From the NCBI GenBank assembly GCA_015680685.1, contig MNCI01019108.1:18987-82986 (forward strand): a stretch of 64,000 nucleotides of DNA, in the 5' to 3' direction. Origin of the DNA: Gnetum montanum. Taxonomy: Eukaryota > Streptophyta > Gnetopsida > Gnetales > Gnetaceae. Every line of letters begins with the position of its first letter. Position 1 is the first letter of the stretch. The position numbers and the translations under genes are program-made. The notes beneath the pieces were generated by a model. It had not been told where the DNA came from, ran no database searches, and saw only the letters and a list, made by a program, of their open reading frames with translations. Below, piece by piece: positions 35,401-47,400 of the stretch.

Positions 35401-38400
35401 CTAAGTTCTTTATTTCTTTTTAGCTTAGATCATATATCCAAGGCCCTTTAGATTTTTCATTTGGTATTGGAGTTGGTTAGCTCAGATTCTTGACAATAGA
35501 TCTCTCCAGAATGGTCCTAATTCAGGGATCCGTGTGTCTCCAAGTTCTTGTCTTCAATGGAGAGAATTATGAGTATTGGGCAATCAAGATGCAAACATTT
35601 TTGATCTCACAAGATTTGTGGGATTTTGTTGAAAATGGGTTCAAAGATGTTGATCAAGCAACATCTCAAGCTTTGAAGGAAGAACAAAAGAATGAAGTCA
35701 TGTTTTTGTAAAGATGGGTTCAGAAGATGTTGATCCCTATATGGGGCATTTCTTAGCCTGTTTTTGTAAATTTTTTGTATAGTTTGCTTTTCCAATAATA
35801 CATTTCCCGAACATTTGCTTAAAAAAAAACAATAATGATCAAATGATAATAAAGAAACTAAAGAAGTCAAAAGCTTCTATGAATATTTTTGCTAGAGGAA
35901 GTATTGATTAGTCTAAACAAATAGTGCCAAAGATTTTTCCTTATATAAAATGATTACTATCTACCTAGTGGTTAAATCTTATGTTGACGAAAGGGTTGTA
36001 GCAAATGCCAAAAATTCTCAATGTAAGGTCAATCATGATGGACAATATGTGCTACCATATGCTTTGGTATCTTCCTCTACTACAAAAGTTGATATTTTGC
36101 TAAATCTTTTGGTTGCTACATCAAATCCTTTTGCTATTTCAAGATTAGGTACAAATATTAACAATGATGTTAGGACTTTTGCATCTCATTACATTTCAGA
36201 TTTTTGTAAAACATTTGGTTTGTGATGTTTGTAATCTTGTATTGTGGATGCATTGTAAGGCTTAGTTGTTGTGTGTGTTTCTTGCTAACTCTTTTATGTT
36301 TTCGAGCTATAGTCTCAATCATGTAGAGAACATAGTTATAGAATGTGAGACAGTGGGGACCTCTTGCTAATTGTGTGAGCACTAATACTTTTAGGGAAGA
36401 TGAGTGCCCTTGAGAACTTGATGAGTTGATTACATGGTCTTAGATTCATTGTCTCCTTCCTTCTTCTGAAGTGGGATGTTTTCAATGGAGGTAGGCATAG
36501 TCCCCAAGTCTTCTGCCCTAGATCCATTGGAGGTAGGCATAATCCCCAAGTCTTCTGCCCTAGATCCATTGGATCCAAAGGAATTCTTTACTTTGATGCA
36601 ATGTTGTTACAACTAGAGTTTTTTTTTTAAACTTTCTTTAACCATTGTTTAATAACCTTTTCTTTTAAAATCCTATGAGCATTCTATGAATTTGATATTT
36701 AGATCTAGATCTTAAATGCCCTATTTTTGTAACCATATATTTGTGCTATTATACCACACTTTTTGTTTAGTATTTTTTTTTGAGAAAATTTTGGGAATGT
36801 ATTAAAAACCATAGTAAACGTACAAGAAACAGGGAGGAGAAAGCACCCCCCCCCCCCCCCACCCAATGACAACGATTTACACCCAAAAATTGAGGTGAGG
36901 AACCCCTAACCCCAACCAGCCCACCCACTAAAACATTGTAAGCCAGGCACCAAGTGCCGGGACTCTAATAGTGACCTCATCGTAATTAAAGGAAACCCCC
37001 CAGCCAAGACCAACAAAATGGGGGTCGAGCCCCCTTGGCCCACATCGTGAACAACCCATAGAAAAAAAACCAAGCGTCCACCCACTCAAGCGAGACCAAA
37101 CCCAATGGAAATAGAAAGAAACCAAACAAAAAGGCAAACTACCCCTCAAAGATGCTGTGGCAGCCGCATGCATTTGCAGGCGAGTCAAAATTGTGAATGG
37201 AGGACGTCAAGCATGGCACAATGTTCATCAGTATCCACGAAAGTTGCTGCCTATTGGAAAACCTTGAACACCTTAGCCTTGTGTGCCCTGGCGGTGGCAC
37301 CCCCTTTGCCATCAAGGTGAAGCTTTGTAGATGTAGGCCGGATGTGCCTTCTAAGTTCTTTCCAGGAGGAGTGCCAATCAATGTTCATCTTGATATAGGG
37401 GCATTTCCCCTCCTACAACCAGGTGATCGTGTTTTGTTCATGCACTCGGTTGAGTTGCTGTTGAAATTATTCATTGTCCATGCACTCATTTTTCTGTTGC
37501 ATCTCCTCCTCCTACTTATACCCTTGACGGTTGAGCTCCTCATGCTGGATTTTTCCTTCTAGTTCTTTGCGGAGTTCTTCCTCAACAGTGACCCTAGCAG
37601 CCACATCCTTGATTTCCCTTTGTCGATGAAGTTCCCCAACCATTTCTTGATGCTAAAGCTTCATGAATTGTAGTTGCCTTTGGAAGGCCTCCTCCCTTGC
37701 ATGCCACTTAGCTTCCCATATCCTTCGTTTCTCTTCACGTGTCTTGAGGGCAGCCTAACCCATAGTAGTCTTGACTCTTTGCGGCAAGGTCCCCTGTTCC
37801 CATTGTTCCTGAGAACTCTCCCCCAAGGTGGCCTCTTGCATAGCCTCGTTGATATTTTGCTGTTGGTTCTCTTGGTGATGTCCAATAGATGAGGTAACCT
37901 ACCTAGAGGTCAGAACCTCCCCTAGCGACTCAGCTAATTGAATTGGAAGTAGGTGATTAGGACCCTCAGTAGCCTCCTCCATGCATTGTTGTCTAATATA
38001 GACAGAGCTGTGGGGCCTAACGTCATAGGCATCAGCATAGCCACCCTCCACAAGGCAAAAATTAGCGCCAAATGCCTTCCCGGTCTTGTACGCCACAAGG
38101 ATGTTAGAAAAAGCTTGGGGGTGTTAACCATTTGTCCCAAATGCAGGCATTTAAGAAATGCAAAATGAACCCCCTACAACTTCCACACATTTCTCTTCTA
38201 CACAAAGAACCACTCAATCAATTCCATGACATGTTGCCAAAGTGGAGGCAACGTCGACTTGGGCACTTGCCCACTCGCAGTCCATGGCACAAGCCTAGGG
38301 AAGAAAGCCTCCCTGTCTTGGAGGCCTCTTCTCGTGTGTAGTACAACCTCCCTGCAAACCGGCACCCCAACAACCCTCTCCAATGCCTCCTTAGTAAGAT

Positions 38401-41400
38401 TGATCCTAACCCCATGAAAAGTAGTATAGTCCATTTGCTAGTTTGTGAAATTTTCATCGTTTGTTAAATTTGGATCTCCCATCAGCAGTGGGAGAAAATT
38501 GGCCCATCCCACATACATAACAAGGTCCCACAGCTCAGGCATTCCTTGGAACCTAGCATAGGAAGGTTCAAAGGTTGGTGTAGTGCCCATGCTAACAGTA
38601 GCCTCTCTCCAAAGCCTTACACCCTTAGCAGCCACTTGCGTAGGTGGCAGCAAAGGCACCTGCCTAAATATTATTTGATTGTAGGACCACCACAGGCTTC
38701 ACAGGATTGCTATGGCCTTGGAGTCATTGTCGAGCTAGATAGGCTGGGAGATCCTAGTAGCATGCCAAGTGGTGGTAGTGAAGGGACACTCAAACACAAA
38801 GTGTCTCCATGTCTTGGGGTGTTAACAACAACATGGGCACCCATTAGCAATGTTTAACTTGCATCTCTTCAATTCTACCTGCATCGAGAGAGTTGCATGG
38901 TTCGCTAACCAAAGAAAGACCTTTATCTTATTCGGCAGCCTACCATGCCATATTGGCATCCATCTCAGGGTCATCAAATACTAATGCCTAATGATGAGGC
39001 GGGGAAGTGCCTCCATTATACACAACTGCGTCATATGTCAGACATGATGGCATAGTGAACACCATATGAGCGAATCATGATGCCCCACCTTCCAACGTTG
39101 ATACTTATTACTCATAACTTTAATCCACTGCGCCTGGTCTGTGCCCGCCTGGATTAATCGATGCACAACCTACTGTTGTCCCATGCGAACCACGTCTGCG
39201 AACCTAAGAATCCCCAAGCCACCTGCTTCCCTGGGTTTGGCCATGGTGTCCCAACTCACCAAATGCAGCTACTTCCCCCCTTTTCCCGTTGACCAAATGA
39301 AATCGTAGGTCAACTCATCCACCTTGCCTCCAATATCTTTCAGGGGTGGAGCAACATACATCGTGAACCTGGCAATGGCGGAAAAGACCGACGTAGCTAG
39401 AAGGATCCTTCCCTTTCTAGTCAAAAATTGCGTTGTCTAGTGCCTGATCCGTTGCTATATTTGCTAAATTAGTTTGAGCCAAGCACTTCGTCTATGCCAA
39501 GGGAAAATAGAAAACCCAAGATAGATGTCATGTTCAGTCCCTAGCATAACTCCCAGTAGCCGGATGGTTCTCCTCTTAATTCAGCCATTTGTACTGGTCA
39601 TATACAACATCGATTTGGCCTTGTTTATCTCCAACCTGATTTCTTGGGCCATCCTAGTAAGATCTCTATCCATCACTTGAGCTTGTGGCACCATGGCCTT
39701 GGTAAAAAAGTTTGTCATCAGTGTAATGCTCCACCATACAGTCCACACCAACAATGTTTAGCCCATGGACCCCCTCCACTTTGTAGTACTCTTGTAGGGT
39801 ATCCATAACAATAAGAAACAAATAAGGGGACAACAAATCCCCTTGCCTGAGGCCTCTAGCCGGAGTGGAAAAACCCCAGAGCTTGCCAGCTAAATCAATA
39901 GAGTAAGCAGTAGAGGATTGTAGATGAATGCACAGGTCCACAAAATGTGGACAGAAACCCTTGTGAATCATAATTTCCCTCCTAGCTTTCCAGTTGACTA
40001 TATCATAGGCTTTAGTGATTTCTAGTTTAAAGCACATACGTGGAAAGCATGTTGTGCAAAGGGAGTGCAAGATTTCTTGTCGTAGGATCATCTGGTCCTG
40101 CAGAAACCTCTCCTTTACAAATCTGGCCTGATTATTACTCACAAGCCCCAACATGAGAGGAACCAACCATTTGACAATCATCTTTGTAAACAATTGGAGC
40201 AAAGTGTTGCACACCCTGATGGGCAGAATTGCAAAGTGTCAGAAGGATTTGTAGTCTTTGGAATAAGCACAATTCTGGAGTAATTGATTTCGCAGTGAAT
40301 TTGTCTCCATTTGAGCATGGCATTAAAGTCATCGAGCACATTCCTCCCAAGAATGTCTACAAACTCCCCAGAAAACTCAATGGGCCACCCATCAGGGCCT
40401 AGAGCCTTGCCTGGCTTTAGGTCAACCATGGCATCTTCAAGCTTGTGCTAGGTGAAAGGTGCAAGCAACTTACGGTTGTCCTCCCTAGTGAGCATAGGAT
40501 GCACTGGAATTGAAAGAGGAAGTCTATCCTACCCCCTCCAAGTATCGGCCCAATAGGCTTGAAAAGGTTGTGCAATGTCCTGCACCTGAACCAACTCTGC
40601 TCCCCCTGACCCCCAAATTAATTGAGGCACCTTCTTCGACAAGTTATTTGCCTTAGCAGTTGCGAAGAGAAAGTGGGTAGGTCTGTCTCCGTCCTTTAGC
40701 CACCTATTTCTAGAACGTTGTCTCTAATAATCGGTTTCCTCCTTATCCAACCTCTGTAATCCCACTAGGAGTTCTTGCTCCTCATGGACCAGAGATTCCC
40801 CAACCTCCTGCCTTGCTTGGACTGCCATTAGTTGTTGCTGTAGCAGCCCATGATGTGTTTGAAAGGTGTACTTCTCTTCCTTCCTCTTGGATCGGATCTC
40901 CTTCTTCAAGAGGTTAAGTCTGTTTTTTAGGAAATCGTGTGGATCCCCGCCTGAGGAATATTTGTCCTAGATTCCAGCCACAAGCGGCCATAGCAAAGGC
41001 TTCAAGAGCCAGGTCCTCTCAAGTTTGAACTGTGAAACTACAGGGTGAGATTGCCATCCTATCTGACTTTTGGTTTAGTATTGCTAACTATCTCTAGTGA
41101 GAATTTGTTAGCAAGTTTAGTACTTCATAGTAGGTTATGAATTGATACATTGCCTTAGCTTCTAGTGGTTGTATATCAAATCTTAGCAATACTATTGCAC
41201 ATGATAGTTGAGTTTTGATGTTAAACTCATCTAGCAGAAATTGTTTCTAGATCGTTTTCACTTTTTCCATGAATCTTTAGCTAATAAGAGGTTCCAAATT
41301 ACACATGCATATAGAATTATAGGTTGTACAATAGTTTGGAATAAGTATTTTTTGGTCTTCCATGACTAAGTATTTTCTTTCTTGCAGTTACTCTTTATTG

Positions 41401-44400
41401 CATAAAAATATTTCCAACCATTTGAATGCAAACATCAATATGTGTGACATGCTAGATTTGATATGAATTAAATGGACAACTAATACTTTTTCAAAAACCG
41501 TTGGGTAGAAAGGGTTTGAATTCTGCGTCAATACAACATCCATTTTTTTTGGAAGGACACATTCAATAATGTGGAAAAATGGAAACATCATATCTGAAAT
41601 ATGTATTCAATAATTTTGATCTTTATTTTCCTTCCATCAATGTAAGATAAGTTATATACAAAAATATTGGAAAACGATAAAAAGTTAATCATCATCATGA
41701 TGGTATCTCTATTCCAACAACATGGGGGTTTTCTTGTTAAAGTAGGCAAGTGAATTGACGATAATTTTCAATGGTCAGTTGTCTACCTGATGCCATAATT
41801 TTCAATGGGGGTTTCATGCGTGATATATTTACTAAGGTCTCAATGGCTATTACATATCTACGTTTGTGCAAGTTAGTCAGTGTTTTCATTCCCCTTGATT
41901 AGGAAACTTGGTTTCTTAATACATTTGGATGTCTAAAAAATCAACTTGACTTGTTCACAAGTTAATATAAGTTGAACAATCTCAAAAACATGCTGACGAT
42001 CTAAAATAGGTCAATGAGGCTCTTGGGTATATTAAGGATGAAGGGGATCACATGATTTTAGATATTCTGCATTTTTAGCTGAAAGATTTTTGTGTTTACT
42101 TTTTAGCATTTTCCCAAATGTTATGTAACAAATTTTATTGTTTTCTTAAGGGAACAAGTCTGCAGTTTCTTGGTTTCAAAGATGTTTCTGGGTTTCCTAT
42201 TGGGGACTTTGTAGGTTGGTGAAGAGGCAGAGGGACAACTTTATCTTCACTTAGCTTTCGCCTTTGAATTTAACAGTGGACACTTTTAATGTCAAATAGC
42301 AAGTGTATAATTTAATATCAAATATTATGCATGTAAATTTATTTCATGAATGGTCATGCCATCTCAGTCTGTAATTCTATAACTGCATTTCATCTATCAT
42401 AAAACTGATGTGTTTTTGTCTTTTTTGAAAATTATAGTTCGGGCTTGTAAATGTATCAGTAAACATTGAAGAAATCATCTTCTTTTCTAAAATTTGGATT
42501 TTAAACATACAATTAATTTGTTTGAGATACAAACAAGGTCAATTATCATCATTTATAATTTTTATATTTTTAAACTGTAGGCTGAAGTTTCCTCTAATTC
42601 AGAAACAGGAGAATCAGGACTCTCAGAATTACTATTGAGACACGGTGATTTTTTTGGTAGTGGTAGGTTATATGGATTATTTTCAGTGTAGAATATGAAC
42701 ATGTTGTGTAAGTAGATGTTTTTTCTTATCAACTTTTATTAACATGTAGAACCTTGTTGAATATGATGTAAAATGTGGAGAGGAATTGCAGATAATTTGA
42801 AATGTTGGAAAATGTGTATTACGAGAAAGTTAATACTACACCCTATATCTCACATGATCAAACTATAAGAGATTAATTGTAATTCAATTTGACATGAGAT
42901 TCATGACAATAAATTAGACGATATTATCATTGAAACTGAAACTAAAACTGAAAGTAAATTTTTACTTACATCCACCGGGTCTCTTTTGAATCTATTTTTT
43001 TTGGGAAATGTTTGGGCTGGATTGATCATAAAAATGAAGTTACAAAATATTTATACAATCCCAAAAATGAGGGGAGGCCTCTCCCTCAACCCCCAAAAGA
43101 ACCCCACAGCTCAAAAAGGCAGGGGAGCCAAAAATTCTCCCCACAACCCCTCCCCCACACCCCCCTCCTCTATCATCCCCCTATAGAAAAGTGAGTTGGT
43201 AGGTTACCCCTGTGGGCCCTCCAACATCAGCTCTCCATTTAAAATTTGAAACCCAAAAAAGACAGAAAAATAGAAGCACCAGAAGAAGAAGAAGAAGAAG
43301 AAGAAGAAACAACAGACCCCAAGGCCCCAAAACATCCTATAAATTGTATGGTAGCTGCGGACAGCGGCAGATAATTTGCTCTTGGCCATGGATGGCATCT
43401 AGAATAGCCCTGTGCTGTTTTGTATCAACAAACACTGTTGCCTGCTGGAAGTCTTTGAAAGCTTTTGCTTTCCTTGTGTATTCCGCCGCATCCCCTTTGC
43501 CGTCTGGATGGAGCTCTTTCCCCGTCCGCCTTATATGCTTCCTTAGGGTTCCCTAGGGCACGTTGCGCCCAATGTTCATTATTACATAGGGGCATCACCT
43601 CTCCTGTAGCTAGGTGCGCACATTGTTTTCATGTGCTTGGTCCAGTTGTTGCTGAATTTGGGTCACCTCCTACTCTTCTTGCTCACGATGCTCATGATCT
43701 TCCCGCATTTGTGCCTCTTGAAGGCATGCCTCCTCTTGAACTTCCTCTTGGATTCTTTACCTAAGGTCTACCTCAAGTGCATGTAACGTTGCCACCTCTA
43801 CCAGATCTCGGCAAATCCTTTCCTCCTTTGAGTCTATTGGACACAACAGTTTCATAATTTCTTTTAGGAGATTTTTTAAAAAAAGGTCCATATGACTACT
43901 TAATGTTGCTTATTGGAATTGAACTTGTGGCTTAGGGTTTCCATGCTAATTTTGGCCAAGAGGCTAACTAACAGCCCCATTAAGAGTCCTCCTCGGTCAT
44001 AGTAAAATAATTTAATAATTTTATCATCATAGTGGTGATGGCCGATCACTAGCCAGTTGGACTTTGTCAACATAAGTAAATAGTTATCATCATGATGCTT
44101 GGCTAAGAGATAAGTTTTTCATGGAATTATTATTTGGGTTGAGATATTATGCAATAGTTTTGTTTTTTGTTTTCAATGTGAAAATCAATTTTAAGTGAAA
44201 CAATTTGAGATTTTATTAATTTGTAAAATATAAAAGATTATCTTGGCCAAATAATAGATATATAAGATAGACACGAGATGGGCAGAGGAGAGGGAGTGGG
44301 TGTGAGCACGGGCATAGGTGTTGGCGAAGAAGTGGGTGGGGGAGATGGTGACGTGATGAGTGGCGTGGGATCATTTGTCGATGGGGTTGGTGGGGATTTT

Positions 44401-47400
44401 GGGAGTACATGTGCAACATTTTTGGGGGTAGGATGGAGGCTGGGGGATGGAGGCCGGGGGATGGAGGCATTGAAGCCTGTTCACAAAGGATGCCATGCGG
44501 CTGTAGGTTTGCGGGTTGCCCTGCGAGGGGGTTTGCACCATGGAGAGAAGCTTGATTGGTAAGTTTGTGTCTTTTGGGGCTTACCCAAAGTTGGAATTGA
44601 CTTGGAAATGGGCCTTTGAATCATGGGTTTTGAAGGAGCTTGAGATATAGAGCCTCTTAGAGGAGCTTCTTTTGTTTGTTTTTTAGTCGATGGAAGAAGA
44701 TTGTGACAAGGCCTTGTTAGGGGGGCTGTGGTTCTATGACGCATGACACATGAGGGCTTGCACTAACACCATGGTGGCCAAATGCTTGTTAGGATGCAGA
44801 TTTGTTTTCAAAGGTGCTTGTATGCATTTGCATCTCAGGAATTCACTGGGAGATGTGGAAGTCAGAGTTCTTAAAAACCCTCACCAATTTCTTTGGGGAG
44901 TTCATCTCTTTTGACAAGTTTACCAGCTCCATGGAGTGGATGTGCTTAGCCCATTTTTGTGTGTGGGGATCCCTCTCCTCTAAATATTTGGTGAAGGAAA
45001 TAGTTTTGGAGCTCTCTTTGGGAGAGGAGACAATACAAGTGGAATATGAAAATTTGGCCGACGTGAAAATGGAGTCCACACCGCCAGGCATTGGCTGTTC
45101 CATCTGTGGGAAAGGGAACCATGTGGTGGTTGTTTGCAAAGTTAGGGGCAAAGGCCAAGGCCCTGTTAGGGCATGAGCACCACCAAAGCAAAATGAAAGA
45201 GAATGGGTTCAAGTGGGACGTTGTAGGGGTCTAATGGTGGCACTGGTGACACATAGGCTAGGGTCAGGCGAGTGCAGTCCTTGCAAGGGGAGGGAGCCTT
45301 TTGGCTTCTTGGTCCCTTCCTCGACGAGAAGGGGGATGGAGCTCCCCCTGTTAGGTGACTGGGCATCGATTGTCAGGGGAGTGGCAATGCCCAAAATGTT
45401 TGAAGTCCCTAATCTAGTATTGAAGGATCTTGGAAACTTTCTACTTTTGTTGTGCTCAAGGAGGCTGGGTAGGCCTTCTACACTGCTTGCTTGTGACAAA
45501 AAACAATAGATGGATATTAATTTGGGATTGTAGTAGACCTTAAAAGAGGTCTACAAAAAGTGATTCGTGGGTAAACCATGAAGTTTCTTTCATGGAATTG
45601 TAGGGGACAAGGTACATCCCATAGAAGAAATACCCTAAAGGAAATTGCTAGAAGTGAAGACTGTGGTGTGATCTGTCTCTAGGAGACAAAGTTGCAGTTG
45701 ACTTAATTCCATCATTTGAGGTGGGAAGGCTAGCATATGTAGTTGGTGGCCTGTTAGGGCCAGGAAGGGGGATTAGCGATTTTGTTGAAACCCCCCTTCA
45801 ACTTGTTGCTTGATTCTTCTACATGGAGTATAATGGTATGCATACCTTTAACTGGGATTTGGCTTACCAATTTTTATGGGGCCCAAGTGTGGGAGGCTAG
45901 GTTGTAGGAGCTAAGGTGGGAGTTGAAGCTAGTGCCTGATGTGAGATGCTGGGCTATTGTCGATGACTTCAATTAGCGTTTGCATCTATGGGAGAAAGTA
46001 GGGACCGATAATAATGATCCCCCTAGGGCTTAGCAATTTTAGGGGTTTTTGGAAGCATATGCGCTAGTAGATATGGAGATTGACAATTGTTGCATCACGT
46101 GGAGCAATAGGAGGTGAGGCAAGGATTGAGTATTATCTAGAATTGACTGGGTGTGGGTAATTTGGAACTTTTGCTGCAGTTTGACATCCAAGTTCTGGGG
46201 AAGGAAAGGCAGGCATTAGACCATCATTCCATTGTCTATCATTTGGGGAGGTAGTAGGGAAGACCCCCTTCCCCTTTTCAGTTTGAATGCTCTTGGTTAC
46301 TCAAGCCTTGGTTGCGAGCTCTAGTGGAGGAGATTTGGGGTGGTTACCCTAGTTAGGGGGACCCAAGGAATTTCCTTTGCGATGGACTACTCAAGTTGAA
46401 GTGGGTGATTCGATCTAGAAATCTTGAAAACAAGTTTTCTTTTAGAAATTGTAGGAGGGACCTCTAGCACTGTTTGAGAGATATTCAAACTCAACAAGAG
46501 CTAGGGGCGTGTTTAGAAAGAGAGGAGAGCGCTATTCTAAAGCAGCTCCAAGACCTCACTATGGAGGAGGAAGTATGTTGGAAACAATGGTCCTGGGTTC
46601 AATGGCTTAGGGAAGGGGATAGGAACACGGGGTTTTTCTTTGTGGCTACCAAATCGAGGGGATAGGCAAAACGAATGTTCGATCTAGTGTAGGATGGGTC
46701 CACCTTGGAGGGCTCCCAAGCAATCACAAAGGTGATGGGTGACTATTGGGTGAACATATGGGGTAAATAGTAGACGCTGTCGCTTTTGGTGTAGGTTCAT
46801 CGCATGTTGGGAGAAGAGGAGAACTGATTGCTGTTAGCTTCCTTCATGATGTAGGAATTTGACACGACCATGGTGTCTATGAAGGTGTGCAAAGCTCATG
46901 GCTCGAATGGTTAGAATATTGAATTTTTTAGGGAGTTTGCGGATTTGCTCAACTAGATTGTGTTGGATGCTTTCAATTTGATGCTTGGTAGGTGACATGT
47001 TAGACAGGAGCTTAATTGCTCTAGGATCGTCCTCATTCCTAAGGAACCCAACCCAATGGATCTAGTGCAATTTTGGCTGATTAGGGATCTAGTGCAAAAG
47101 ATGTTGGTTAGATGTTTGGTTTTGATGATGCTGAGGTTGGTAGGGGAGCATCAAGCGGGCTTCATTAGGTGTAGGTTCTTACAGGACCAAGTGATCCTAA
47201 TGCGGGAAGTTCTTCATGCCATGTGGGAGGTAGAATTTCTTGGGATGTGCTTGAAACTCAACATCATGAAAGCTTATGATATGGTAAGCTGGGAGTCCCT
47301 ATCCATGATTATGATTAACAAAGGTTTTGATCCCAGTTTTGTTAGTTTGTGTATTTAGTTACAGGCTTTGGGAGTCTATTTGTTTGACTTTGGAAGGAAG

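Larger units (their letters stand above)
36775..41065 (-). mobile_element. LINE B: inverted, 5'-truncated copy
   Basis: It is flanked by a 17-base target-site duplication with one mismatch (ACTTTTTGTTTAGTATT at 36758-36774, ACTTTTGGTTTAGTATT at 41066-41082). Poly-T at its left end is the poly(A) tail of a minus-strand element. It begins at the last motif of the endonuclease, so most of the 5' end was never copied, as is typical of target-primed reverse transcription. The order is linker, reverse transcriptase, zf-RVT, conserved block, coiled coil, J-like module. Confidence 0.9.
22345..42580 (+). other. Thioesterase intron 3 (20,236 bp) filled with retrotransposons
   Basis: The borders are GTGAGC and CTGTAG. 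It contains two SINE copies (22600-22700, 23285-23455), an LTR-like promoter near 23909, a Copia-like LTR remnant (25880-26860), LINE A, a Copia 5' LTR with gag start (35129-35711) and LINE B. Stretches at 23460-25880, 26860-27330, 33540-35128 and 41083-42580 show no gene. Near 25150-25470 a GACCT/CCATGAC-type short motif recurs loosely. Confidence 0.88.
42900..43940 (-). mobile_element. SINE copy interrupted by LINE C
   Basis: The left part (42900-42984) and right part (43839-43940) together match the intact copy at 62219-62403: the TTACTTACATCC tail on the left, and the GGAATTGAAC B-box complement and promoter part on the right. LINE C lies between with a target-site duplication. Confidence 0.68.

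Noticed and set aside
35950-36225. 91-codon frame downstream of the Copia gag start
   Set aside because: No similarity to Copia proteins or other families could be recognised, and no neighbouring signals support a gene.
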